DNA of 39,745 nt, taken from NCBI RefSeq assembly GCF_002936985.1, contig NZ_MPZN01000030.1, positions 1 through 39,745 of the forward strand, read 5' to 3'. The stretch is from Microterricola pindariensis. GTDB taxonomy: Bacteria; Actinomycetota; Actinomycetes; Actinomycetales; Microbacteriaceae. This document shows positions 1 to 7,573 of this stretch, piece after piece. The translations under genes and the position numbers were made by a program. Each line of letters begins with the position of its first letter. Within the stretch, counting starts at the first letter, position 1. The notes below the pieces were generated by a model that saw nothing but the letters and a program-made list of their open reading frames with translations, did not search any database and had not been told where the DNA came from.

Positions 1-1643
1 CGATCGACTCCGGGCCGGCCGCGCGGGCCGGGCGAGCCGCCGCGAACGTGGCGGAGGCCGCACGCGTCGCCGCAGCCGGCGGCTCGATCGAGGAGGTGCT
101 CTGGCAGCTCTGGCAGGGCGCCGGCCTCGGCACGGAGTGGGGCAAGCAGGCCAGGGGCACCGGCGTGCTCGCCGACGAGGCGAACCGCGCGCTCGACGGC
201 GCCGTCGCGCTGTTCGCCGCCGCCCAGCGTTTCGTCGAGCGCACCCCGGAGCTTCCGCCCGCGCAGTTCATCGCCGACGTGCTGGCCAGCGACCTGCCGG
301 AGGACTCCCTCGCCCCGCAGAGCGAGGGCGACGCCGTGCTGATCTGCACGCCGCCCGGGGTCGTCGGGCAGGACTTCGACGTCGTCGTGCTGGCCGGCCT
401 GCAAGAGGGCGTCTGGCCGAACCTCAAACCGCGCGGCTCCCTGCTGCACCCGGAGCTCGTGGAAGACCTCGCCGGCCTCGGCGACGAGCCGGCCGCAGCC
501 GGGGTGAACGACGAGCGGGCGGCCGTCCGCAGCGACGAGCTGCGCATGTTCGCCCTGGCCGCCTCCCGGGCGCACCGCCAGCTCGTGCTCAGCTGCACCA
601 GCAACGACGACGAGCAGCCGAGCACGTTCATGGGCTTCGTGCCCGATCTGACGCCGCTGCACCGCGGGCGCCCGCTGCACCTGCGCGGGCTCGTCGGGAG
701 CCTGCGCCGCGAGCTCGTCGAGCGGGGAACGCCCGCCGCGGCATCTGCCCTGGCCCTGCTGGCCAGCGAGGAGATCCCCGGCGCACACCCGGCGAGCTGG
801 TACGGGATGCGCCCGCCCTCGACGCTGGAACCGCTCGTCGACCTGGACGAGGAGGGCGCCGTCGTCGCGGTGTCGCCCTCGCAGATCGAGAAGGCCGAGA
901 AGTCGGCGCTGGCCTGGTTCGTCGACACCGTCGCGGCCAGCCCGGGCGGGCTCGCCGCCTCCATCGGCACCATCGTGCACGCCGTGATGGAGACGGCGAG
1001 CACGAAGCCGGACGCCGACCTCAGCGTGGACGGGCTCTGGGCCGAGGCCGCGGAGCGCTGGAAGCAGCTGCGCTTCGAGGCGCCGTGGCTGGCCGAGCGC
1101 GAGAAGCGGGGCGCGGAGCGCCTGCTCGGCGGCCTGAGCGAGTACCTCGGCGACTTCGCCGACGACGGCAAGACGCTGCTGCAGGCGGAGGGCCGCTTCA
1201 CGGTCGACTTCGAACACGTCAGCCTGCACGGCAGCGTCGACCGGGTCGAGCGCACCGCCGACGGCACCACGGTCATCGTCGACCTCAAGACGGGGTCGCG
1301 GATGCCGACGCAATCCGGCATGGCCGAGCACCCGCAGTTGGCCGCCTACCAGCTCGGGATGGCCAGCGGGGCGATCCCCACCGGCACCGGCGAGGGCGAT
1401 GAGGGCACGGTCGGCGGCGCGAAGCTGGTCTTCGTGTCCTCCGGCGTGCGCGGCAAGAGTTACAGCGAGAGGACCCAACAGCCCATGGACGAGGCGGCGC
1501 TCGAGGCGTTCCGGCAACGACTGCTCACGGTCTCCCGCGCGATCTCCGGCGCCAGTTTCGCCGGGCCGCTGCAGCTGGACTTCAACGACCCGCTGGCCCG
1601 CTGGGAGTACCGCATCCACCTGGTGCCGGCGGTGTCCGCATGA
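1..1643 (+). CDS. adnA: AdnA-like helicase-nuclease subunit, 3' part (5' end outside window)
   Basis: The reading frame is open from base 3, so the N-terminal helicase part lies outside the window. What remains is the C-terminal part of a UvrD/PcrA-type motor (a GLQEGVWPN segment near 395-421; helicase motif VI-like RSDELRMFALAASRAHRQL near 527-585), followed by a RecB-type PD-(D/E)XK nuclease. The nuclease residues are visible: His at 978-980 in GTIVHAV, Asp at 1239-1241, DLK at 1281-1289 and a QLAAY motif near 1336. AdnAB is the actinobacterial double-strand-break end-resection motor-nuclease that takes the place of RecBCD/AddAB. The gene overlaps the next, larger helicase-nuclease gene by ATGA, so the two are co-translated. 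Order and architecture match mycobacterial adnA-adnB. Being the upstream member supports AdnA rather than AdnB, but the Walker A region that would decide it is not in the window. Confidence 0.85.
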   Translation, partial: IDSGPAARAGRAAANVAEAARVAAAGGSIEEVLWQLWQGAGLGTEWGKQARGTGVLADEANRALDGAVALFAAAQRFVERTPELPPAQFIADVLASDLPEDSLAPQSEGDAVLICTPPGVVGQDFDVVVLAGLQEGVWPNLKPRGSLLHPELVEDLAGLGDEPAAAGVNDERAAVRSDELRMFALAASRAHRQLVLSCTSNDDEQPSTFMGFVPDLTPLHRGRPLHLRGLVGSLRRELVERGTPAAASALALLASEEIPGAHPASWYGMRPPSTLEPLVDLDEEGAVVAVSPSQIEKAEKSALAWFVDTVAASPGGLAASIGTIVHAVMETASTKPDADLSVDGLWAEAAERWKQLRFEAPWLAEREKRGAERLLGGLSEYLGDFADDGKTLLQAEGRFTVDFEHVSLHGSVDRVERTADGTTVIVDLKTGSRMPTQSGMAEHPQLAAYQLGMASGAIPTGTGEGDEGTVGGAKLVFVSSGVRGKSYSERTQQPMDEAALEAFRQRLLTVSRAISGASFAGPLQLDFNDPLARWEYRIHLVPAVSA

Positions 1644-4600
1644 GCGGCGCGATCGACGCCGTGCTCGAACCCGTGCTCCCGGCGAACGCCGACGCCACCC
1701 CCGGCGCGGGTATCGGCGCGGCCGCGCTGGCCCAGGCGCTCGAGCTGCCGCCGCCCACGCCCGAGCAGATCGCCGTCATCGAGGCGCCGCCCGGCGGGCA
1801 GGCCATCGTCGTCGCCGGGGCCGGCAGCGGCAAGACCGAGACCATGGCCAACCGGGTCGTCTGGCTGCTCGCCAACGGCCACGCCGCGGTGCCGGAGGTG
1901 CTCGGCCTCACCTTCACGCGCAAGGCGGCGGGGGAGCTGGCGGTGCGCATCCGAGAACGGGTGGAGCAGCTCGTGCAGGCCGGCATCGCCGACGTCAGCA
2001 TCGACATCTTCGAGGCGGCATCCGTGTCGACCTACAACTCCTTCGCCAGCGCCATCTACCGCGAGAACGCGATGCTGATCGGCCGGGAGCCCGACGCGGT
2101 CGTGCTCGGCGAGGCCTCCGCCTGGCAGCTGGCCCGGCAGGTGGTCAGCGACACCGCCGACCCCCGGCTGGTCGAGATCGACAAGCGGCTCGACGCCGTC
2201 ACAGGCGGCGTGCTCAGCCTGAGCCGGGCGCTCGCCGAGAACGTCGTCGACGTGCGCGACGTGCAGGCCATGGTGCGCGACTTCACCGGCATGGCCGACC
2301 TGCCGATCGGTGGCACGGGGCGCAAGAAGACGCCGCACGCCAGCTTCACCGGCGCGCTCGAGGCGGTGGGCTCGCTGCCGCCGCTGCTCGAGCTGGCCGA
2401 GCGCTTCCAGGCCGAGAAGCGCCGCCGCGGCTACGTCGAGTTCTCGGACCAGGTCGCCCTCGCCCTCGAAGTCTGCGAGCGCAATCCGGCGGTCACCGCC
2501 GGCTACCGCGAGAGGTACAAGGCCGTGCTGCTCGACGAGTACCAGGACACCAGCGTCGTGCAGACTCGCCTGCTGGCCGCCCTCTTCGGCGGGCACGGCG
2601 TCATGGCCGTCGGCGATCCCGACCAGTCGATCTACGGATGGCGCGGCGCCAGTGCCGCGAACCTGGCCCGTTTCTCGCGCGACTTCCGCGGGGCTGGCCC
2701 CCAGGCAGACGGATCGGCGGCGCCGGAGGCGGAGCGCTTCGAGCTCTCGATCAGCTGGCGCAACCCGCGCGCGGTGCTGGCCGCCGCGAACGAGATCGTG
2801 CGGCCGTTCACCGAGCAGACGGGGGAGGCGGGGGAAGCCCCGCCGAAGAGCCCGCTCACGGCGCCGAGCTTCGCCTCCGACGGCCTGCTCGACGTCAGCT
2901 TCACCGAGACCGTCGAGGACGAGGCCGCCGCCGTGGCCGAGTGGTTCGCCCAGCGGCTGGGCCCGGGGGCGGCCAAACCGGACGGCTCGAAGCGCTCCGC
3001 GGCCATGCTCTGCCGCAGCCTCGGCAAGGTCACCGTGTTCACCGAGGCGCTCCGCGCACGCGGGGTGCCGTTCCACGTGCTCGGCCTGGCCGGGCTGCTG
3101 GACCAGCCCGTCATCGTCGACCTCGTGTCGGCGCTGCGCGTGCTGCACGACCCCAGCCGCGGCTCCGAGCTGCTGCGCGTGCTGGCCGGCGCACGCTGGA
3201 ACATCGGCCCGAAAGACCTGCACGCGCTCGGCAAGCTGGCCGGCGAGCTGGCCGCCCGCGACCACAGTCTGGCCAAGCTCAGCGACGAGGTGCGCGCGCG
3301 GCTGCGCGGCAGCGTCGCCGACGACGAGGGCCGCTCGATCGTGGACGCGCTCGACTTCCTGGTCTCCGCCCGCGACGGCCACGGTCTGGTGCGCGGCTTC
3401 AGCGAGGTCGGGCTGCAGCGGCTGAAGGAGGCGGGCGATCAGCTGATCGCGCTCCGCCGCCGCGCCGGCCTGGAACTGCTCGACCTCGTCACCCTGGTGC
3501 AGCAGGAGCTGCTGCTGGACATCGAGGTCGCCGCCAACGGCATCCGCCCGCTCGGCGCCGCCAGCCTGGAGGCCTTCGACGAGCTGGTCAGCGGCTTCCT
3601 CTCCGCGAGCGAGCACAGCACGCTCGGCGCCTTCCTCGGCTGGCTGGAGGAGGCAGAGCAGCGGGACCGGCTGGCCCCGCGGCAGGAGGAGCCGGAGCCC
3701 GGCACCGTGCAGATCCTCACCATCCACGGCTCCAAGGGGCTGGAATGGGATGTCGTCGCCGTTCCCCGCATGGTGGTGGACGAGATGCCCGGCAAGCCGC
3801 GCAGCACCCTCGGCTGGCTCGCCTTCGCCGAGCTGCCGTTCGAGTTCAAGGGCGACGCCGCCGAGCTGCCAGAGCTGGCCTGGCGCGGCGTGCACGACCA
3901 GGCCCAGTTCGACGAGTCCGTGACCGACTTCAAGGAGCAGAACGCGGCCCACTACGCGGCGGAGCAGCGCCGGCTGGCGTACGTGGCCGTGACCCGCACC
4001 AAGAGCGACCTGCTGCTCAGCGGCTCCTGGTGGTGGAGCCAGAAGGGCGCACGCGGGCCGAGCATGTTCCTGCGCGAGCTCGCCGTCGCCGGCCTGATCA
4101 ACCCGGAGCTGCTGCCCGGCTCCCCGCAGGAGGCCGAGAACCCGCGCTCCGAGAACAGCGTGCCGCCCGAGTGGCCGCTGCACCCGCTCGGCGTGCGCGG
4201 GGCCGCCGTGCTGCAGGCCGCGAGCCTCACCCAGGGCGCGATCGACAGCGGGGCCGGCGCGCCCATCCCCGAGCGACTGCGGGCCGAGATCGACGCGCTG
4301 CTCGAGGAGCGGCGGCGTCGGATGCAGGGGCGGGCGGCGCTCGCGCTGCCGACACGCATCCCGGCCTCCCGGTTCAAGGACTTCATCGACGACCCGTCCG
4401 CCGTCGCCGAGCAGCTGCGCCGCCCCATGCCGCAGCGACCGTACCGGGCGACCCGGCTCGGCACGCTCTTCCACAGCTGGGTCGAGCAGCGCTCCAACAC
4501 GGTCGCCAGCGGGGACCGGGTCGACGCCGGGCTGTTCGAGCTGGAGGGTTTCGACGTCGACAGCTTCGACGCTGACAGCGTCGCCGCCGACAGCCTCGCC

Positions 4601-5017
4601 GTGGGCCAGGGCGGCGCCGACTTGGGCGATACGGAGGCCGAGCAGTTCGCCCGGCTGCGCGCCACCTTCGAGGCGTCGCCCTGGGCCGGACTCGCCCCGG
4701 AGGACGTCGAGGTGGAGATCCACCTCGTGCTCGATGCGCAGGTGTTCATCTGCAAGCTGGATGCCGTCTACCGCACAGAGCGGGGCTACCAGATCGTGGA
4801 CTGGAAGACGGGCAAGGCGCCGAGGAACGCGGCCGACCTCGCGCTCAAGCAGACCCAGCTGGCGCTCTACCGCCTCGCCTACTCGCGGTGGAAGGGCGTG
4901 CCGGTGGAGCAGATCGACGCCGTGTTCTACTTCGTCGCCGACGACACCGTCATCGCGCCGGAGCACCTCGCCGGCGAGGAGGAGCTGCTCGCGCTCTGGG
5001 CCGGCGTCACCGCGTAG
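1640..5017 (+). CDS. adnB: AdnB-like ATP-dependent DNA helicase/nuclease
   Basis: This 1125-residue protein is the partner of the upstream AdnA-like subunit in DNA end resection during recombinational repair. From the N terminus it has a Q-motif (TPEQIAVIE, about 40-48), Walker A GAGSGKTE (60-67, Lys65), Walker B DEYQD (299-303), GDPDQSIYGWRGA, motif V HGSKGLEWD and motif VI YVAVTRTK. It ends in a RecB-family nuclease with His945, Asp1041, the DWK motif 1054-1056 and a QLALY segment. Both motor and nuclease motifs look intact. The ATG start overlaps the stop of the upstream gene by 4 nt, so no separate ribosome site is needed. The length is close to mycobacterial AdnB (about 1100 residues). 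It could also be called a generic UvrD/RecB-family protein, but the pairing and conserved neighbours favour AdnB. Confidence 0.88.
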   Translation: MSGAIDAVLEPVLPANADATPGAGIGAAALAQALELPPPTPEQIAVIEAPPGGQAIVVAGAGSGKTETMANRVVWLLANGHAAVPEVLGLTFTRKAAGELAVRIRERVEQLVQAGIADVSIDIFEAASVSTYNSFASAIYRENAMLIGREPDAVVLGEASAWQLARQVVSDTADPRLVEIDKRLDAVTGGVLSLSRALAENVVDVRDVQAMVRDFTGMADLPIGGTGRKKTPHASFTGALEAVGSLPPLLELAERFQAEKRRRGYVEFSDQVALALEVCERNPAVTAGYRERYKAVLLDEYQDTSVVQTRLLAALFGGHGVMAVGDPDQSIYGWRGASAANLARFSRDFRGAGPQADGSAAPEAERFELSISWRNPRAVLAAANEIVRPFTEQTGEAGEAPPKSPLTAPSFASDGLLDVSFTETVEDEAAAVAEWFAQRLGPGAAKPDGSKRSAAMLCRSLGKVTVFTEALRARGVPFHVLGLAGLLDQPVIVDLVSALRVLHDPSRGSELLRVLAGARWNIGPKDLHALGKLAGELAARDHSLAKLSDEVRARLRGSVADDEGRSIVDALDFLVSARDGHGLVRGFSEVGLQRLKEAGDQLIALRRRAGLELLDLVTLVQQELLLDIEVAANGIRPLGAASLEAFDELVSGFLSASEHSTLGAFLGWLEEAEQRDRLAPRQEEPEPGTVQILTIHGSKGLEWDVVAVPRMVVDEMPGKPRSTLGWLAFAELPFEFKGDAAELPELAWRGVHDQAQFDESVTDFKEQNAAHYAAEQRRLAYVAVTRTKSDLLLSGSWWWSQKGARGPSMFLRELAVAGLINPELLPGSPQEAENPRSENSVPPEWPLHPLGVRGAAVLQAASLTQGAIDSGAGAPIPERLRAEIDALLEERRRRMQGRAALALPTRIPASRFKDFIDDPSAVAEQLRRPMPQRPYRATRLGTLFHSWVEQRSNTVASGDRVDAGLFELEGFDVDSFDADSVAADSLAVGQGGADLGDTEAEQFARLRATFEASPWAGLAPEDVEVEIHLVLDAQVFICKLDAVYRTERGYQIVDWKTGKAPRNAADLALKQTQLALYRLAYSRWKGVPVEQIDAVFYFVADDTVIAPEHLAGEEELLALWAGVTA

Positions 5018-5334
5018 CCCGGCCCGGCAGCGGTGCGCTGACCGCACCTGACGATCGCGCGTGCTGATCGCGCGTGCTGATCGCACCTGCTGATCGCGCC
5101 GGGCGAACGTGCCTGCTGATCGCGGCGGGCGGTTGCGCTCGCGGCCCTCGTTCTGTCTCGCGGCCCCCGCTATACCGAGGGCCGCGAGACACAACAGGGG
5201 CCGCGAGAGCGCGCGCTGCTCGCGTGCGGCCTCGGCGGTCGCACGTGCAGGCCGGCGACGCGGCAGCTCGTCGGCGAAGGACCCGGGTCGGGCTTGCCGC
5301 CGACGGCTTGCCGCCGCCGGCTTGCCGCCGCCGG
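5018..5334. repeat. Convergent intergenic region with tandem and nested inverted repeats
   Basis: No gene is seen here between the convergent adnB and phosphotransferase-fold genes. Three kinds of repeat are present. A 13-nt unit (gatcgcgcgtgct) occurs twice exactly at 5053-5078 and once with two changes at 5079-5091, with further partial copies to about 5125. The motif ctcgcggccc occurs twice in one orientation (5138, 5157) and twice inverted (from 5179 and 5199). This gives a 13-bp perfect hairpin (5154-5166 with 5179-5191) nested in and interleaved with two other perfect pairings (5138-5150 with 5176-5188; 5156-5167 with 5197-5208). Third, a 14-nt unit (ggcttgccgccgcc) is repeated three times at 5291-5332, ending at the stop codon of the leftward gene. 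The hairpin may be a bidirectional terminator, although no T-run follows it. Confidence 0.7.
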
Positions 5335-6543
5335 CTAGCGCCCGGGCAGCTCGATCGGGCCGGTGTCGAGGTCGTCAGAGACGGGCACAGAACCGGTGCC
5401 CGTGCCGGGCTCGCCCGTGGCCGACTCCGCCTCGTCAGCGGAGTCGAACGCGGTGCCGAACGCGGCGCCGTGCTCCGACTCCGACTCGAACGCGGACACG
5501 TCGTAGCTGTCGGTGTGCAGGGCGCCGTGGCCCTCCTGCGGTGTCGCGGAGGAGCGGGGCGTCTGCGCGAGCAGCTCCTCCACGTCGTCGACGGCGAGCA
5601 CCGGGCCCACCGCCTGCGTCAGCGGGTTCATGCGCTGGCTGTGCACGCTCTCGACCAGGGCGTCGAGCATCTGCACGGCATCCTCGATGATCGCCTCGCT
5701 GCGCGTCGCCACGCCGTGCAGCAGCCAGCGGGCGAGCTCCAGCTCCGCGTAAAGCAGTGCGCGCTGGGTGAGCAGCCGGTCGATGCCGCCGCTGCGGGCC
5801 GCCGTGTACGCGGCGAGCGTCGTCTCACCGGCGTCGCCGGGGGCGGCGAGCACCCAGTGCAGGTCGCGGGCCGCATCGCCGACACACAGCTCGGACCAGC
5901 CGAGCACCGCCGAGACGGCGTACCCGTCGACGAGGAACGAGTCGGCGGCGAGCTTGCCGTTGATGACGGAGGGGGCGAACTGCCAGAGCGCGGCATCGTC
6001 GGTGGCCTGCTCCCAGCGCTGCAGCAGCGCGGCCGGCAGCTTGCCCGTCTCGGCCGCGCGCGCGATCAGCGCGGCGGTCGCGGCACGGGAATCCTCGGCG
6101 GTCTGCTGCGGCAGCCCGGCGTCGCCGATGAAGGCGGTCGGCAGCGAGTGCACAGCGGCGATCGAGCGGCCGATGGAGTGGGCGAGATCCGGGTTGTACT
6201 CGAGCATCGACGTGTCGGCTGGCATGCCGTCGAGGTAGCCGTAGACGATGGCGCGGGTGGGCCCGACGGGCGCCTGGCCGACGAAATCGGCGATGTGGAA
6301 CGGCAGCCGGCTGCGCACGCCGGTGCTCAGCGCGCGCAGGGCGAGGAGGTCGGCGGATTGCTCTGTCTCGGCCGCCTGGTTGCGGGGCACCCGCACGATC
6401 AGCTCGATGCCGTCACGAAGGCTCAACACGGCCGCATCGAAATCGCCGGCCATCTGCCGGCTGTGGGTGCGCGTGGCGACCACGTCGAGCTCGGGCACGG
6501 CCGAGGTGGCCAACGCAGCTAAAGTGAGAGGGGATCTGGCCAT
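5335..6543 (-). CDS. Phosphotransferase (APH/choline-kinase fold) protein with degenerate active site
   Basis: This 402-residue protein has the layout of the aminoglycoside/macrolide phosphotransferase fold: an N-lobe to about residue 100, a hinge, then a catalytic-loop region at 190-230 ending in GDAARDL. The usual kinase residues are absent. The ATP-binding lysine position reads Arg51 (IVRVP), the HGDLxxxN catalytic loop reads NGKL at 195-198 with Ser202 at the Asn position, and the metal-binding IDW/DxG motif reads LGW with Gly215. I therefore infer a pseudokinase or a very divergent enzyme. The C-terminal tail (about 330-402) is acidic and Ser/Thr/Gly rich and probably disordered. The ATG at 6541-6543 is preceded by TTGGAGG at good spacing, which fixes this start over longer options. 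The gene is divergent from nudC by 88 nt. The ligand is unknown. Confidence 0.7.
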   Translation of the reverse strand: MARSPLTLAALATSAVPELDVVATRTHSRQMAGDFDAAVLSLRDGIELIVRVPRNQAAETEQSADLLALRALSTGVRSRLPFHIADFVGQAPVGPTRAIVYGYLDGMPADTSMLEYNPDLAHSIGRSIAAVHSLPTAFIGDAGLPQQTAEDSRAATAALIARAAETGKLPAALLQRWEQATDDAALWQFAPSVINGKLAADSFLVDGYAVSAVLGWSELCVGDAARDLHWVLAAPGDAGETTLAAYTAARSGGIDRLLTQRALLYAELELARWLLHGVATRSEAIIEDAVQMLDALVESVHSQRMNPLTQAVGPVLAVDDVEELLAQTPRSSATPQEGHGALHTDSYDVSAFESESEHGAAFGTAFDSADEAESATGEPGTGTGSVPVSDDLDTGPIELPGR

Positions 6544-6631
6544 GCCTCCAAGGTTAGGTCGAAAAGAGCCTCCTCGCCTACGCGCCACGCCCCTGACGGC
6601 GGCGCGGCGAGCCGTTCCGAAAGGGTCAACC

Positions 6632-7573
6632 GTGCTGACTGACGCGCTTCCGCTCGCCCGCCACCGGCTCGACCGCGACGCGACGGCCCGCGCCGACCCC
6701 GAGCTGGTGCGGCGACTGCGCGCCGACGCCGGCACCCGCGTGCTCGTGCTGAGCGCCGGCTCCGCGCTCCGTGCCCTGCAGATCGATGGCGCCGCGCCGG
6801 CACTGGCCTGGCTGAGCCCGGCCGAGCTCCCGGATGCCGCCGGCTGGCTCTATCTCGGGCGCGAGGCCGTCGCAGGCAGCGTGACCGCGCAGCCGCTGCT
6901 GGCCGCCCTCCTCACCGTGGAGCAGGCCGAGGCGCTGCAGCCGGAGCGGCTGCGCTGGGCCGGGCTCCGCGCCCTGGCGCCCGTGCTCGGCGACGTCGAG
7001 AGCGCCCTGTTCACCGAGGCCATCGCCGTGGCGAACTGGCATGACTCGCACGGCTTCTGCCCGCGCTGCGGCACCGCGACCGTGGTGGAGCAGGCCGGCT
7101 GGGTGCGGCGCTGCCCGGCCGAGAACACCGAGGTTTTCCCGCGCACCGACGCCGCCGTGATCGTGCGCATCACCGACGCCGAGGACCGCATCCTGCTCGG
7201 CTCCAACGCGCTCTGGGAGCAGAACCGCTTCTCGCTGCTGGCCGGCTTCGTCGAGCCGGGGGAGTCGCTGGAGGACGCCGTGCGCCGCGAGGTGCTCGAG
7301 GAGTCCGGCCTGCGCGTCGCGGACCCTCGCTACCTCGGCTCCCAGCCGTGGCCGTTCCCCGCCTCGCTGATGCTGGGCTTCGCCGCGACCCTCGCGGCCG
7401 GGCAGAGCCCGCAGGGCACCATCCCGGACGGCGAGGAGATCATCGAGCTGCGCTGGTTCAGCCGCGCCGAGCTCCGGGCGGCCGGCGACGACATCCTGTT
7501 GCCCGGCCCGATCTCCATCGCCGGCGCGATCATCCGCGAGTGGCTGGAGAACCCGGAGCCCGTGACGCCGTGA
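6632..7573 (+). CDS. nudC: NAD(H) diphosphatase / NAD-capped RNA hydrolase (NudC, NUDIX family)
   Basis: The protein hydrolyses NADH/NAD to NMN(H) and AMP, and NudC enzymes also remove NAD caps from RNA. The 313-residue product has an N-terminal domain, a zinc-ribbon region (CPRC near 7059-7070) and a perfect NUDIX box starting GFVEPGE and ending EESGL (about 7246-7311). The NudC-specific SQPWPFPASLM signature follows it and separates NADH diphosphatases from other NUDIX enzymes. Only three zinc-ribbon cysteines are visible: the fourth position reads Glu/Asn (RRCPAENTEVFPR). The GTG start at 6632 was chosen because it gives the normal family length, with an AAAGGG 8-13 nt upstream; the open frame extends further upstream but overlaps the divergent gene. 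The stop overlaps the next helicase gene by GTGA, as in a repair/NAD operon conserved with mycobacteria. Confidence 0.88.
   Translation: MLTDALPLARHRLDRDATARADPELVRRLRADAGTRVLVLSAGSALRALQIDGAAPALAWLSPAELPDAAGWLYLGREAVAGSVTAQPLLAALLTVEQAEALQPERLRWAGLRALAPVLGDVESALFTEAIAVANWHDSHGFCPRCGTATVVEQAGWVRRCPAENTEVFPRTDAAVIVRITDAEDRILLGSNALWEQNRFSLLAGFVEPGESLEDAVRREVLEESGLRVADPRYLGSQPWPFPASLMLGFAATLAAGQSPQGTIPDGEEIIELRWFSRAELRAAGDDILLPGPISIAGAIIREWLENPEPVTP

Noticed and set aside
1460-5194. A 1244-codon open frame on the reverse strand across adnB
   Set aside because: It is an antisense artefact of high-GC codon use: its protein is low-complexity Arg/Leu/Ala/Val-rich with no domain, and adnB in the sense frame has every expected motif.
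5335-6543. Aminoglycoside or macrolide resistance kinase
   Set aside because: The catalytic Lys, Asp, Asn and metal-binding Asp positions are all replaced.
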